This document shows positions 52,476 through 64,000 of a stretch of DNA of 64,000 bases, piece after piece. Position numbers and translations under genes: made by a program. How positions within the stretch are numbered: the stretch's first letter is position 1; each line of letters opens with the position of its first letter. The notes beneath the pieces were generated by a model that ran no database searches, was not told where the DNA came from, and saw only the letters and a program-made list of their open reading frames with translations. Origin of the DNA: Palaemon carinicauda (taxonomy: Eukaryota > Arthropoda > Malacostraca > Decapoda > Palaemonidae); assembly GCF_036898095.1 (NCBI RefSeq), contig NC_090725.1, forward strand, positions 324,153,605-324,217,604, read 5' to 3'.

Positions 52476-52900
52476 CAAAACAGTCTGGCAATCACCAGGC
52501 AAGGACGTTACCACCAGTACACCACAATGCTTTAACTCACAAGGATGGTGAAGTCGCAGAGAACAAAGGAATTAACGAGTATGAGCTGGGTTCAAACCCC
52601 AGTCTGGCAATCACCAAGGCAAGTACATTACCACCAGTACACCACAATGCTTTAACTCACAAGGATGGTGAAGTCGCAGAGAACAAAGGAATTAATGAGT
52701 ATGAGCTGGGTTCAAACCACAGTCTGGCAATCACCAGGCAAGGACGTTACCACCAGTACACCACAATGCTTTAACTCACAAGGATGGTGAAGTCGCAGAG
52801 AACAAAGGAATTAATGAGTATGAGCTGGGTTCAAACCACAGTCTGGCAATCACCAGGCAAGGACGTTACCACCAGTACACCACAATGCTTTAACTCACAA
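52291..52900. repeat. Module repeated about 10.76 kb downstream, copy 1
   Basis: The order is: atgcttaaactc (52,291), a ccacagtctgg/gacgtt monomer, a ttcaaaacagtctgg monomer with caaa at 52,476, a ccccagtctgg monomer with gcaagtac, then ccacagtctgg/gacgtt monomers. The same order is found from 63,053, with offsets of 10,762 and 10,761 bp at two independent markers. Similar partial modules occur at 50.1 kb and, weaker, at 40.6 kb. Confidence 0.62.
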
Positions 52901-55900
52901 GGATGGTGAAGTCGCAGAGAACAAAGGAATTAATGAGTATGAGCTGGGTTCAAACCACAGTCTGGCAATCACCAGGCAAGGACATTACCACCAGTACACC
53001 ACAATGCTTTAACTCACAAGGATGGTGAAGTCGCAGAGAACAAAGGAATTAATGAGTATGAGCTGGGTTCAAACCCAGTCTGGCAATCACCAGGCAAGGA
53101 CATTACCACCAGTACACCACAATGCTTTAACTCACAAGGATGGTGAAGTCAGAGAACAAAGGAATTAATGAGTATGAGCTGGGTTCAAACCCCAGTCTGG
53201 CAATCATAAGGCAAGGACATTACCACCAGTACACCACAATGCTTTAACTCACAAGGATGGTGAAGTCGCAGAGAACAAAGGAATTAATGAGTATGAGCTG
53301 GGTTCAAACCCAGTCTGGCAATCACCAAGGCAAGGACATTACCACCAGTACACCACAATGCTTTAACTCACAAGGATGGTGAAGTCGCAGAGAACAAAGG
53401 AATTAATGAGTATGAGCTGGGTTCAAACCCCAGTCTGGCAATCACCAGGCAAGGACGTTACCACCAGTACACCACAATGCTTTAACTCACAAGGATGGTG
53501 AAGTCGCAGAGAACAAAGGAATTAATGAGTATGAGCTGGGTTCAAACCCAGTCTGGCAATCACCAGGCAAGGACATTACCACCAGTACACCACAATGCTT
53601 TAACTCACAAGGATGGTGAAGTCGCAGAGAACAAAGGAATTAATGAGTATGAGCTGGGTTCAAACCACAGTCTGGCAATCACCAGGCAAGGACGTTACCA
53701 CCAGTACACCACAATGCTTTAACTCACAAGGATGGTGAAGTCGCAGAGAACAAAGGAATTAATGAGTATGAGCTGGGTTCAAACCACAGTCTGGCAATCA
53801 CCAGGCAAGGACGTTACCACCAGTACACCACAATGCTTTAACTCACAAGGATGGTGAAGTCGCAGAGAACAAAGGAATTAACGAGTATGAGCTGGGTTCA
53901 AACCCCAGTCTGGCAATCACCAAGGCAAGGACATTACCACCAGTACACCACAATGCTTTAACTCACAAGGATGGTGAAGTCGCAGAGAACAAAGGAATTA
54001 ATGAGTATGAGCTGGGTTCAAACCCAGTCTGGCAATCACCAGGCAAGGACATTACCACCAGTACACCACAATGCTTTAACTCACAAGGATGGTGAAGTCG
54101 CAGAGAACAAAGGAATTAATGAGTATGAGCTGGGTTCAAACCCCAGTCTGGCAATCACCAAGGCAAGGACATTACCACCAGTACACCACAATGCTTTAAC
54201 TCACAAGGATGGTGAAGTCGCAGAGAACAAAGGAATTAATGAGTATGAGCTGGGTTCAAACCCAGTCTGGCAATCACCAAGGCAAGGACATTACCACCAG
54301 TACACCACAATGCTTTAACTCACAAGGATGGTGAAGTCGCAGAGAACAAAGGAATTAATGAGTATGAGCTGGGTTCAAACCCCAGTCTGGCAATCACCAA
54401 GGCAAGGACATTACCACCAGTACACCACAATGCTTTAACTCACAAGGATGGTGAAGTCGAGAGAACAAAGGAATTAATGAGTATGAGCTGGGTTCAAACC
54501 CCAGTCTGGCAATCACCAAGGCAAGGACATTACCACCAGTACACCACAATGCTTTAACTCACAAGGATGGTGAAGTCGCAGAGAACAAAGGAATTAATGA
54601 GTATGAGCTGGGTTCAAACCCAGTCTGGCAATCACCAGGCAAGGACGTTACCACCAGTACACCACAATGCTTTAACTCACAAGGATGGTGAAGTCGCAGA
54701 GAACAAAGGAATTAATGAGTATGAGCTGGGTTCAAACCCCAGTCTGGCAATCACCAGGCAAGGACATTACCACCAGTACACCACAATGCTTTAACTCACA
54801 AGGATGGTGAAGTCGCAGAGAACAAAGGAATTAATGAGTATGAGCTGGGTTCAAACCCAGTCTGGCAATCACCAGGCAAGGACGTTACCACCAGTACACC
54901 ACAATGCTTTAACTCACAAGGATGGTGAAGTCGCAGAGAACAAAGGAATTAATGAGTATGAGCTGGGTTCAAACCACAGTCTGGCAATCACCAGGCAAGG
55001 ACGTTACCACCAGTACACCACAATGCTTTAACTCACAAGGATGGTGAAGTCAGAGAACAAAGGAATTAATGAGTATGAGCTGGGTTCAAACCCCAGTCTG
55101 GCAATCACAAGGCAAGGACATTACCACCAGTACACCACAATGCTTTAACTCACAAGGATGGTGAAGTCGCAGAGAACAAAGGAATTAATGAGTATGAGCT
55201 GGGTTCAAACCCAGTCTGGCAATCACCAAGGCAAGGACATTACCACCAGTACACCACAATGCTTTAACTCACAAGGATGGTGAAGTCGCAGAGAACAAAG
55301 GAATTAATGAGTATGAGCTGGGTTCAAACCCCAGTCTGGCAATCACCAAGGCAAGGACATTACCACCAGTACACCACAATGCTTTAACTCACAAGGATGG
55401 TGAAGTCGCAGAGAACAAAGGAATTAATGAGTATGAGCTGGGTTCAAACCCAGTCTGGCAATCACCAAGGCAAGGACATTACCACCAGTACACCACAATG
55501 CTTTAACTCACAAGGATGGTGAAGTCGCAGAGAACAAAGGAATTAATGAGTATGAGCTGGGTTCAAACCCAGTCTGGCAATCACCAGGCAAGGACGTTAC
55601 CACCAGTACACCACAATGCTTTAACTCACAAGGATGGTGAAGTCGCAGAGAACAAAGGAATTAATGAGTATGAGCTGGGTTCAAACCCCAGTCTGGCAAT
55701 CACAAGGCAAGGACATTACCACCAGTACACCACAATGCTTTAACTCACAAGGATGGTGAAGTCGCAGAGAACAAAGGAATTAATGAGTATGAGCTGGGTT
55801 CAAACCCCAGTCTGGCAATCACCAAGGCAAGGACATTACCACCAGTACACCACAATGCTTTAACTCACAAGGATGGTGAAGTCGCAGAGAACAAAGGAAT

Positions 55901-58900
55901 TAATGAGTATGAGCTGGGTTCAAACCCAGTCTGGCAATCACCAGGCAAGGACGTTACCACCAGTACACCACAATGCTTTAACTCACAAGGATGGTGAAGT
56001 CGCAGAGAACAAAGGAATTAATGAGTATGAGCTGGGTTCAAACCCAGTCTGGCAATCACCAGGCAAGGACATTACCACCAGTACACCACAATGCTTTAAC
56101 TCACAAGGATGGTGAAGTCGCAGAGAACAAAGGAATTAATGAGTATGAGCTGGGTTCAAACCACAGTCTGGCAATCACCAGGCAAGGACGTTACCACCAG
56201 TACACCACAATGCTTTAACTCACAAGGATGGTGAAGTCGAGAACAAAGGAATTAATGAGTATGAGCTGGGTTCAAACCCCAGTCTGGCAATCACAAGGCA
56301 AGGACATTACCACCAGTACACCACAATGCTTTAACTCACAAGGATGGTGAAGTCGAGAGAACAAAGGAATTAACGAGTATGAGCTGGGTTCAAACCCCAG
56401 TCTGGCAATCACAAGGCAAGGACATTACCACCAGTACACCACAATGCTTTAACTCACAAGGATGGTGAAGTCGCAGAGAACAAAGGAATTAATGAGTATG
56501 AGCTGGGTTCAAACCCCAGTCTGGCAATCACAGGCAAGGACATTACCACCAGTACACCACAATGCTTTAACTCACAAGGATGGTGAAGTCGCAGAGAACA
56601 AAGGAATTAATGAGTATGAGCTGGGTTCAAACCCCAGTCTGGCAATCACAAGGCAAGGACATTACCACCAGTACACCACAATGCTTTAACTCACAAGGAT
56701 GGTGAAGTCGCAGAGAACAAAGGAATTAATGAGTATGAGCTGGGTTCAAACCCAGTCTGGCAATCACCAGGCAAGGACGTTACCACCAGTACACCACAAT
56801 GCTTTAACTCACAAGGATGGTGAAGTCGCAGAGAACAAAGGAATTAACGAGTATGAGCTGGGTTCAAACCCCAGTCTGGCAATCACCAAGGCAAGGACAT
56901 TACCACCAGTACACCACAATGCTTTAACTCACAAGGATGGTGAAGTCGCAGAGAACAAAGGAATTAATGAGTATGAGCTGGGTTCAAACCCAGTCTGGCA
57001 ATCACAGGCAAGGACGTTACCACCAGTACACCACAATGCTTTAACTCACAAGGATGGTGAAGTCGCAGAGAACAAAGGAATTAATGAGTATGAGCTGGGT
57101 TCAAACCCAGTCTGGCAATCACCAGGCAAGGACGTTACCACCAGTACACCACAATGCTTTAACTCACAAGGATGGTGAAGGTGCAGAGAACAAAGGAATT
57201 AAAGTATGAGCTGGGTTCAAACCCCAGTCTGGCAATCACCAAGGCAAGGACATTACCACCAGTACACCACAATGCTTTAACTCACAAGGATGGTGAAGTC
57301 GCAGAGAACAAAGGAATTAATGAGTATGAGCTGGGTTCAAACCACAGTCTGGCAATCACCAGGCAAGGACATTACCACCAGTACACCACAATGCTTTAAC
57401 TCACAAGGATGGTGAAGTCGCAGAGAACAAAGGAATTAATGAGTATGAGCTGGGTTCAAACCCAGTCTGGCAATCACCAGGCAAGGACGTTACCACCAGT
57501 ACACCACAATGCTTTAACTCACAAGGATGGTGAAGTGCAGAGAACAAAGGAATTAACAGTATGAGCTGGGTTCAAACCCCAGTCTGGCAATCACAAGGCA
57601 AGGACATTACCACCAGTACACCACAATGCTTTAACTCACAAGGATGGTGAAGTGCAGAGAACAAAGGAATTAACAGTATGAGCTGGGTTCAAACCCCAGT
57701 CTGGCAATCACCAAGGCAAGGACATTACCACCAGTACACCACAATGCTTTAACTCACAAGGATGGTGAAGTCGCAGAGAACAAAGGAATTAATGAGTATG
57801 AGCTGGGTTCAAACCCCAGTCTGGCAATCACAAGGCAAGGACATTACCACCAGTACACCACAATGCTTTAACTCACAAGGATGGTGAAGTCGCAGAGAAC
57901 AAAGGAATTAATGAGTATGAGCTGGGTTCAAACCCAGTCTGGCAATCACCAGGCAAGGACGTTACCACCAGTACACCACAATGCTTTAACTCACAAGGAT
58001 GGTGAAGTCGCAGAGAACAAAGGAATTAATGAGTATGAGCTGGGTTCAAACCCAGTCTGGCAATCACCAGGCAAGGACGTTACCACCAGTACACCACAAT
58101 GCTTTAACTCACAAGGATGGTGAAGTCGCAGAGAACAAAGGAATTAACAGTATGAGCTGGGTTCAAACCCCAGTCTGGCAATCACAAGGCAAGGACATTA
58201 CCACCAGTACACCACAATGCTTTAACTCACAAGGATGGTGAAGTCGCAGAGAACAAAGGAATTAATGAGTATGAGCTGGGTTCAAACCCAGTCTGGCAAT
58301 CACCAAGGCAAGGACATTACCACCAGTACACCACAATGCTTTAACTCACAAGGATGGTGAAGTCGCAGAGAACAAAGGAATTAAGAGTATGAGCTGGGTT
58401 CAAACCCAGTCTGGCAATCACAAGGCAAGGATTTACCACCAGTACACCACAATGCTTTAACTCACAAGGATGGTGAAGTCGCAGAGAACAAAGGAATTAA
58501 TGAGTATGAGCTGGGTTCAAACCCAGTCTGGCAATCACCAGGCAAGGACATTACCACCAGTACCACCACAATGCTTTAACTCACAAGGATGGTGAAGTCG
58601 CAGAGAACAAAGGAATTAATGAGTATGAGCTGGGTTCAAACCACAGTCTGGCAATCACCAGGCAAGGACGTTACCACCAGTACACCACAATGCTTTAACT
58701 CACAAGGATGGTGAAGTCGCAGAGAAAAAGGAATTAAAGTATGAGCTGGGTTCAAACCCCAGTCTGGCAATCACAAGGCAAGGACATTACCACCAGTACA
58801 CCACAATGCTTTCTCACAAGGATGGTGAAGTCGCAGAGAACAAAGGAATTAACAGTATGAGCTGGGTTCAAACCCAGTCTGGCAATCACCAAGGCAAGGA

Positions 58901-61900
58901 CATTACCACCAGTACACCACAATGCTTTAACTCACAAGGATGGTGAAGTCGCAGAGAACAAAGGAATTAACAGTATGAGCTGGGTTCAAACCCCAGTCTG
59001 GCAATCACCAAGGCAAGGACATTACCACCAGTACACCACAATGCTTTAACTCACAAGGATGGTGAAGTCGCAGAGAACAAAGGAATTAACAGTATGAGCT
59101 GGGTTCAAACCCCAGTCTGGCAATCACAAGGCAAGGACATTACCACCAGTACACCACAATGCTTTAACTCACAAGGATGGTGAAGGTTGCAGAGAACAAA
59201 GGAATTAACAGTATGAGCTGGGTTCAAACCCCAGTCTGGCAATCACAAGGCAAGGACGTTTACCACCAGTACACCACAATGCTTTAACTCACAAGGATGG
59301 TGAAGGTCAGAGAACAAAGGAATTAACAGTATGAGCTGGGTTCAAACCCAGTCTGGCAATCAAAGGCAAGGACATTACCACCAGTACACCACAATGCTTT
59401 AACTCACAAGGATGGTGAAGTTGCAGAGAACAAAGGAATTAACAGTATGAGCTGGGTTCAAACCCCAGTCTGGCAATCACAAGGCAAGGACATTACCACC
59501 AGTACACCACAATGCTTTAACTCACAAGGATGGTGAAGTTGCAGAGAACAAAGGAATTAACAGTATGAGCTGGGTTCAAACCCAGTCTGGCAATCACCAG
59601 GCAAGGACATTACCACCAGTACACCACAATGCTTTAACTCACAAGGATGGTGAAGTTGCAGAGAACAAAGGAATTAACAGTATGAGCTGGGTTCAAACCC
59701 CAGTCTGGCAATCACAAGGCAAGGACATTACCACCAGTACACCACAATGCTTTAACTCACAAGGATGGTGAAGTCGCAGAGAACAAAGGAATTAACAGTA
59801 TGAGCTGGGTTCAAACCCAGTCTGGCAATCACCAGGCAAGGACATTACCACCAGTACACCACAATGCTTTAACTCACAAGGATGGTGAAGTCGCAGAGAA
59901 CAAAGGAATTAACAGTATGAGCTGGGTTCAAACCCCAGTCTGGCAATCACAAGGCAAGGACATTACCACCAGTACACCACAATGCTTTAACTCACAAGGA
60001 TGGTGAAGTCGCAGAGAACAAAGGAATTAATGTATGAGCTGGGTTCAAACCCCAGTCTGGCAATCACCAAGGCAAGGACATTACCACCAGTACACCACAA
60101 TGCTTTAACTCACAAGGATGGTGAAGTCGCAGAGAACAAAGGAATTAACAGTATGAGCTGGGTTCAAACCCCAGTCTGGCAATCACAGGCAAGGACATTA
60201 CCACCAGTACCACCACAATGCTTTAACTCACAAGGATGGTGAAGGTTGCAGAGAACAAAGGAATTAACAGTATGAGCTGGGTTCAAACCCCAGTCTGGCA
60301 ATCACAAGGCAAGGACATTACCACCAGTACACCACAATGCTTTAACTCACAAGGATGGTGAAGTGCAGAGAACAAAGGAATTAACAGTATGAGCTGGGTT
60401 CAAACCCCAGTCTGGCAATCACAGGCAAGGACATTACCACCAGTACACCACAATGCTTTAACTCACAAGGATGGTGAAGTCGCAGAGAACAAAGGAATTA
60501 AAGTATGAGCTGGGTTCAAACCCAGTCTGGCAATCACCAGGCAAGGACGTTACCACCAGTACACCACAATGCTTTAACTCACAAGGATGGTGAAGTCGCA
60601 GAGAACAAAGGAATTAAAGTATGAGCTGGGTTCAAACCCAGTCTGGCAATCACAGGCAAGGACATTACCACCAGTACACCACAATGCTTTAACTCACAAG
60701 GATGGTGAAGTCGCAGAGACAAAGGAATTAATGAGTATGAGCTGGGTTCAAACCCCAGTCTGGCAATCACCAGGCAAGGACATTACCACCAGTACACCAC
60801 AATGCTTTAACTCACAAGGATGGTGAAGTCGCAGAGAACAAAGGAATTAAAGTATGAGCTGGGTTCAAACCCCAGTCTGGCAATCACAAGGCAAGGACAT
60901 TACCACCAGTACACCACAATGCTTTAACTCACAAGGATGGTGAAGTCGCAGAGAACAAAGGAATTAATGAGTATGAGCTGGGTTCAAACCACAGTCTGGC
61001 AATCACCAGGCAAGGACGTTACCACCAGTACACCACAATGCTTTAACTCACAAGGATGGTGAAGTCGCAGAGAACAAAGGAATTAATGAGTATGAGCTGG
61101 GTTCAAACCCAGTCTGGCAATCACCAAGGCAAGGACGTTACCACCAGTACACCACAATGCTTTAACTCACAAGGATGGTGAAGTCGCAGAGAAAAAAATT
61201 AATGAGTATGAGCTGGGTTCAAACCCAGTCTGGCAATCACCAAGGCAAGGACATTACCACCAGTACACCACAATGCTTTAACTCACAAGGATGGTGAAGT
61301 CGCAGAGAACAAAGGAATTAATGAGTATGAGCTGGGTTCAAACCCCAGTCTGGCAATCATAAGGCAAGGACATTACCACCAGTACACCACAATGCTTTAA
61401 CTCACAAGGATGGTGAAGTCGCAGAGAACAAAGGAATTAATGAGTATGAGCTGGGTTCAAACCCAGTCTGGCAATCACCAAGGCAAGGACATTACCACCA
61501 GTACACCACAATGCTTTAACTCACAAGGATGGTGAAGTCGCAGAGAACAAAGGAATTAACGAGTATGAGCTGGGTTCAAACCCCAGTCTGGCAATCACAA
61601 GGCAAGGACATTACCACCAGTACACCACAATGCTTTAACTCACAAGGATGGTGAAGTCGCAGAGAACAAAGGAATTAATGAGTATGAGCTGGGTTCAAAC
61701 CCAGTCTGGCAATCACCAGGCAAGGACATTACCACCAGTACACCACAATGCTTTAACTCACAAGGATGGTGAAGTCGCAGAGAACAAAGGAATTAATGAG
61801 TATGAGCTGGGTTCAAACCCCAGTCTGGCAATCACCAGGCAAGGACATTACCACCAGTACACCACAATGCTTTAACTCACAAGGATGGTGAAGTCGCAGA

Positions 61901-63052
61901 GAACAAAGGAATTAATGAGTATGAGCTGGGTTCAAACCCCAGTCTGGCAATCACCAAGGCAAGGACATTACCACCAGTACACCACAATGCTTTAACTCAC
62001 AAGGATGGTGAAGTCAGAGAACAAAGGAATTAATGAGTATGAGCTGGGTTCAAACCCCAGTCTGGCAATCACAGGCAAGGACATTACCACCAGTACACCA
62101 CAATGCTTTAACTCACAAGGATGGTGAAGTCGCAGAGAACAAAGGAATTAATGAGTATGAGCTGGGTTCAAACCCAGTCTGGCAATCACCAAGGCAAGGA
62201 CATTACCACCAGTACACCACAATGCTTTAACTCACAAGGATGGTGAAGTCGCAGAGAACAAAGGAATTAATGAGTATGAGCTGGGTTCAAACCACAGTCT
62301 GGCAATCACCAGGCAAGGACGTTACCACCAGTACACCACAATGCTTTAACTCACAAGGATGGTGAAGTCGAGAGAACAAAGGAATTAATGAGTATGAGCT
62401 GGGTTCAAACCCAGTCTGGCAATCACCAGGCAAGGACGTTACCACCAGTACACCACAATGCTTTAACTCACAAGGATGGTGAAGTCGCAGAGAACAAAGG
62501 AATTAATGAGTATGAGCTGGGTTCAAACCCCAGTCTGGCAATCACCAAGGCAAGGACATTACCACCAGTACACCACAATGCTTTAACTCACAAGGATGGT
62601 GAAGTCGCAGAGAACAAAGGAATTAATGAGTATGAGCTGGGTTCAAACCACAGTCTGGCAATCACCAGGCAAGGACGTTACCACCAGTACACCACAATGC
62701 TTTAACTCACAAGGATGGTGAAGTCGTAGAGAACAAAGGAATTAACGAGTATGAGCTGGGTTCAAACCCCAGTCTGGCAATCATAAGGCAAGTACATTAC
62801 CACCAGTACACCACAATGCTTTAACTCACAAGGATGGTGAAGTCGTAGAGAACAAAGGATTAACGAGTATGAGCTGGGTTCAAACCCCAGTCTGGCAATC
62901 ATAAGGCAAGTACATTACCACCAGTACACCACAATGCTTTAACTCACAAGGATGGTGAAGTCGCAGAGAACAAAGGAATTAATGAGTATGAGCTGGGTTC
63001 AAACCCCAGTCTGGCAATCACCAGGCAAGGACCTTACCACCAGTACACCACA

Positions 63053-63750
63053 ATGCTTAAACTCACAAGGATGGTGAAGTCGCAGAGAACAAAGGAATTA
63101 ATGAGTATTAGCTGGGTTCAAACCACAGTCTGGCAATCACCAGGCAAGGACGTTACCACCAGTACACCACAATGCTTTAACTCACAAGGATGGTGAAGTC
63201 GCAGAGAACAAAGGAATTAATGAGTAGAGCTGGGTTCAAAACAGTCTGGCAATCACCAGGCAAGGACGTTACCACCATTACACCACAATGCTTTAACTCA
63301 CAAGGATGGTGAAGTCGAGAGAACAAAGGAATTAACAGTATGAGCTGGGTTCAAACCCCAGTCTGGCAATCATAAGGCAAGTACATTACCACCAGTACAC
63401 CACAATGCTTAAACTCACAAGGATGGTGAAGTCGCAGAGAACAAAGGAATTAATGAGTATGAGCTGGGTTCAAACCACAGTCTGGCAATCACCAGGCAAG
63501 GACGTTACCACCAGTACACCACAATGCTTAAACTCACAAGGATGGTGAAGTCGCAGAGAACAAAGGAATTAATGAGTATGAGCTGGGTTCAAACCACAGT
63601 CTGGCAATCACCAGGCAAGGACGTTACCACCAGTACACCACAATGCTTTAACTCACAAGGATGGTGAAGTCGCAGAGAACAAAGGAATTAATGAGTATGA
63701 GTGGGTTCAAACCACAGTCTGGCAATCACCAGGCAAGGACGTTACCACCA
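63053..63750. repeat. Module repeated from 52.3 kb, copy 2
   Basis: Variant order matches copy 1: atgcttaaactc at 63,053, ccacagtctgg/gacgtt, ttcaaaacagtctgg with caaa at 63,237, a ccccagtctgg monomer with gcaagtac near 63,360, then ccacagtctgg/gacgtt. Copy-specific changes include gagtagagc, gagtattagc and accatta. Extra atgcttaaactc variants appear at about 63,410 and 63,530. Confidence 0.6.
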
Positions 63751-64000
63751 GTACACCACAATGCTTTAACTCACAAGGATGGTGAAGTCGTAGAGAACAA
63801 AGGAATTATGAGTATGAGCTGGGTTCAAACCAGTCTGGCAATCACCAGGCAAGGACGTTACCACCAGTACACCACAATGCTTTAACTCACAAGGATGGTG
63901 AAGTCGTAGAGAACAAAGGAATTAATGAGTATGAGCTGGGTTCAAACCCCAGTCTGGCAATCACAAGGCAAGGACATTACCACCAGTACACCACAATGCT

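Larger units (their letters stand above)
1..64000. repeat. Satellite array, 117-119 bp monomer, whole window
   Basis: Every part of the window reads as the same unit repeated head to tail. A convenient phase starts at gatggtgagg and ends at tttagctcacaag or tttaactcacaag. Monomers are usually 118 or 119 bp, which gives roughly 540 copies. Most length changes are gain or loss of one base in the G-run and C-run around ttcgaa, or in the A-rich gagaccaaagg stretch. All copies share one orientation; I saw no inversion, no inserted transposon and no unique flank. Both window edges fall inside monomers, so the real array is longer. The monomer is not a simple-sequence repeat: it contains tRNA-like promoter elements, suggesting that part of a tRNA-derived SINE was amplified in tandem. 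Array identity is directly visible; the SINE origin is inference. Confidence 0.98.
41460..64000. repeat. Homogeneous type B satellite core
   Basis: About 190 monomers share gaagtcgcagagaacaaagg, aattaatgag, gagctgggttcaaacc, cagtctggcaatcacc, cagtacacc and tttaactcac. Common variant states are gacgtt or gacatt, ccccagtc, cccagtc or ccacagtc, caccagg, caccaagg or cataagg, and gtcgcag or gtcgtag. At 57.2-60.8 kb a sub-lineage with aattaacagtatg or aattaaagtatg dominates, also seen at 41.5-42.5 kb. The block runs off the right end of the window. It differs from type A at about 15 of 119 aligned positions. No coding feature is present. Confidence 0.92.

Noticed and set aside
1..64000. CRISPR array
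   Set aside because: There are no unique spacers; the entire 118-119 bp unit is repeated and the sequence is eukaryotic in character.
1..64000. 5S rRNA gene array, suggested by the ~119 bp unit and Pol III boxes
   Set aside because: I do not see 5S internal control elements or the 5S secondary-structure pattern, and there is no spacer between units. The boxes are of the tRNA type.
1..64000. Telomeric or simple-sequence repeat
   Set aside because: No TTAGG/TTAGGG-type runs are present; the unit is complex and 117-119 bp.
1..64000. Cloning or assembly artefact producing the array
   Set aside because: Monomer variants are structured into blocks and higher-order units, which an artificial concatenation would not give. 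Local mis-assembly or collapse still cannot be excluded without reads.

Overview
The whole 64 kb window is one uninterrupted tandem repeat: about 540 head-to-tail copies of a 117-119 bp monomer. The array runs off both ends. I see no unique sequence, protein gene, rRNA or functional tRNA. The organism must be a eukaryote with large satellite arrays. From memory only, the monomer read on the minus strand resembles the front part (tRNA-like head plus the start of the body) of a tRNA-derived SINE family common in decapod crustacean DNA. That makes a shrimp, crab or lobster the best guess (about 0.5), and a database search is needed to confirm it.

Layout. Positions 1-21,700 are type A monomers: T-arm-like palindrome GGGGTTCGAACCCC, then CCGG or CTGG, gacatt, caggccacc, tttagctcac. 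The first 10 kb is very uniform. From 3.1 to 11.3 kb it carries a higher-order repeat of 17 monomers (2,007-2,010 bp), followed by an 18-monomer unit. A block near 10.2-11.5 kb recurs 7,140 bp downstream. Positions 21,700-37,880 are an indel-rich mosaic of A-like and B-like monomers. Positions 37,880-64,000 are type B monomers (ttcaaac, gacgtt or gacatt, cagtacacc, tttaactcac), about 87% identical to A by hand alignment. This block has its own 10-11 monomer periodicity and one 0.55 kb island of type A at 40.9-41.46 kb.

Biology. On the minus strand, type A monomers have a near-consensus RNA polymerase III A box (TGGCCTGGTGG) and a consensus B box (GGTTCGAACCC). The spacing is 42 nt start to start, as in a compact tRNA gene. 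Most monomers have no T-run to stop Pol III. The marker monomers that define the 2 kb higher-order repeat do: a C-loss variant gives TTTTT on the minus strand about 20 nt past the B box, predicting a discrete RNA of about 85 nt. Type B monomers have lost both minus-strand boxes. The A/B differences include five CpG sites decayed in one or both blocks, pointing to a CpG-rich ancestor eroded by methylation-linked deamination. No transcription or function is demonstrated here; these are sequence-based predictions.
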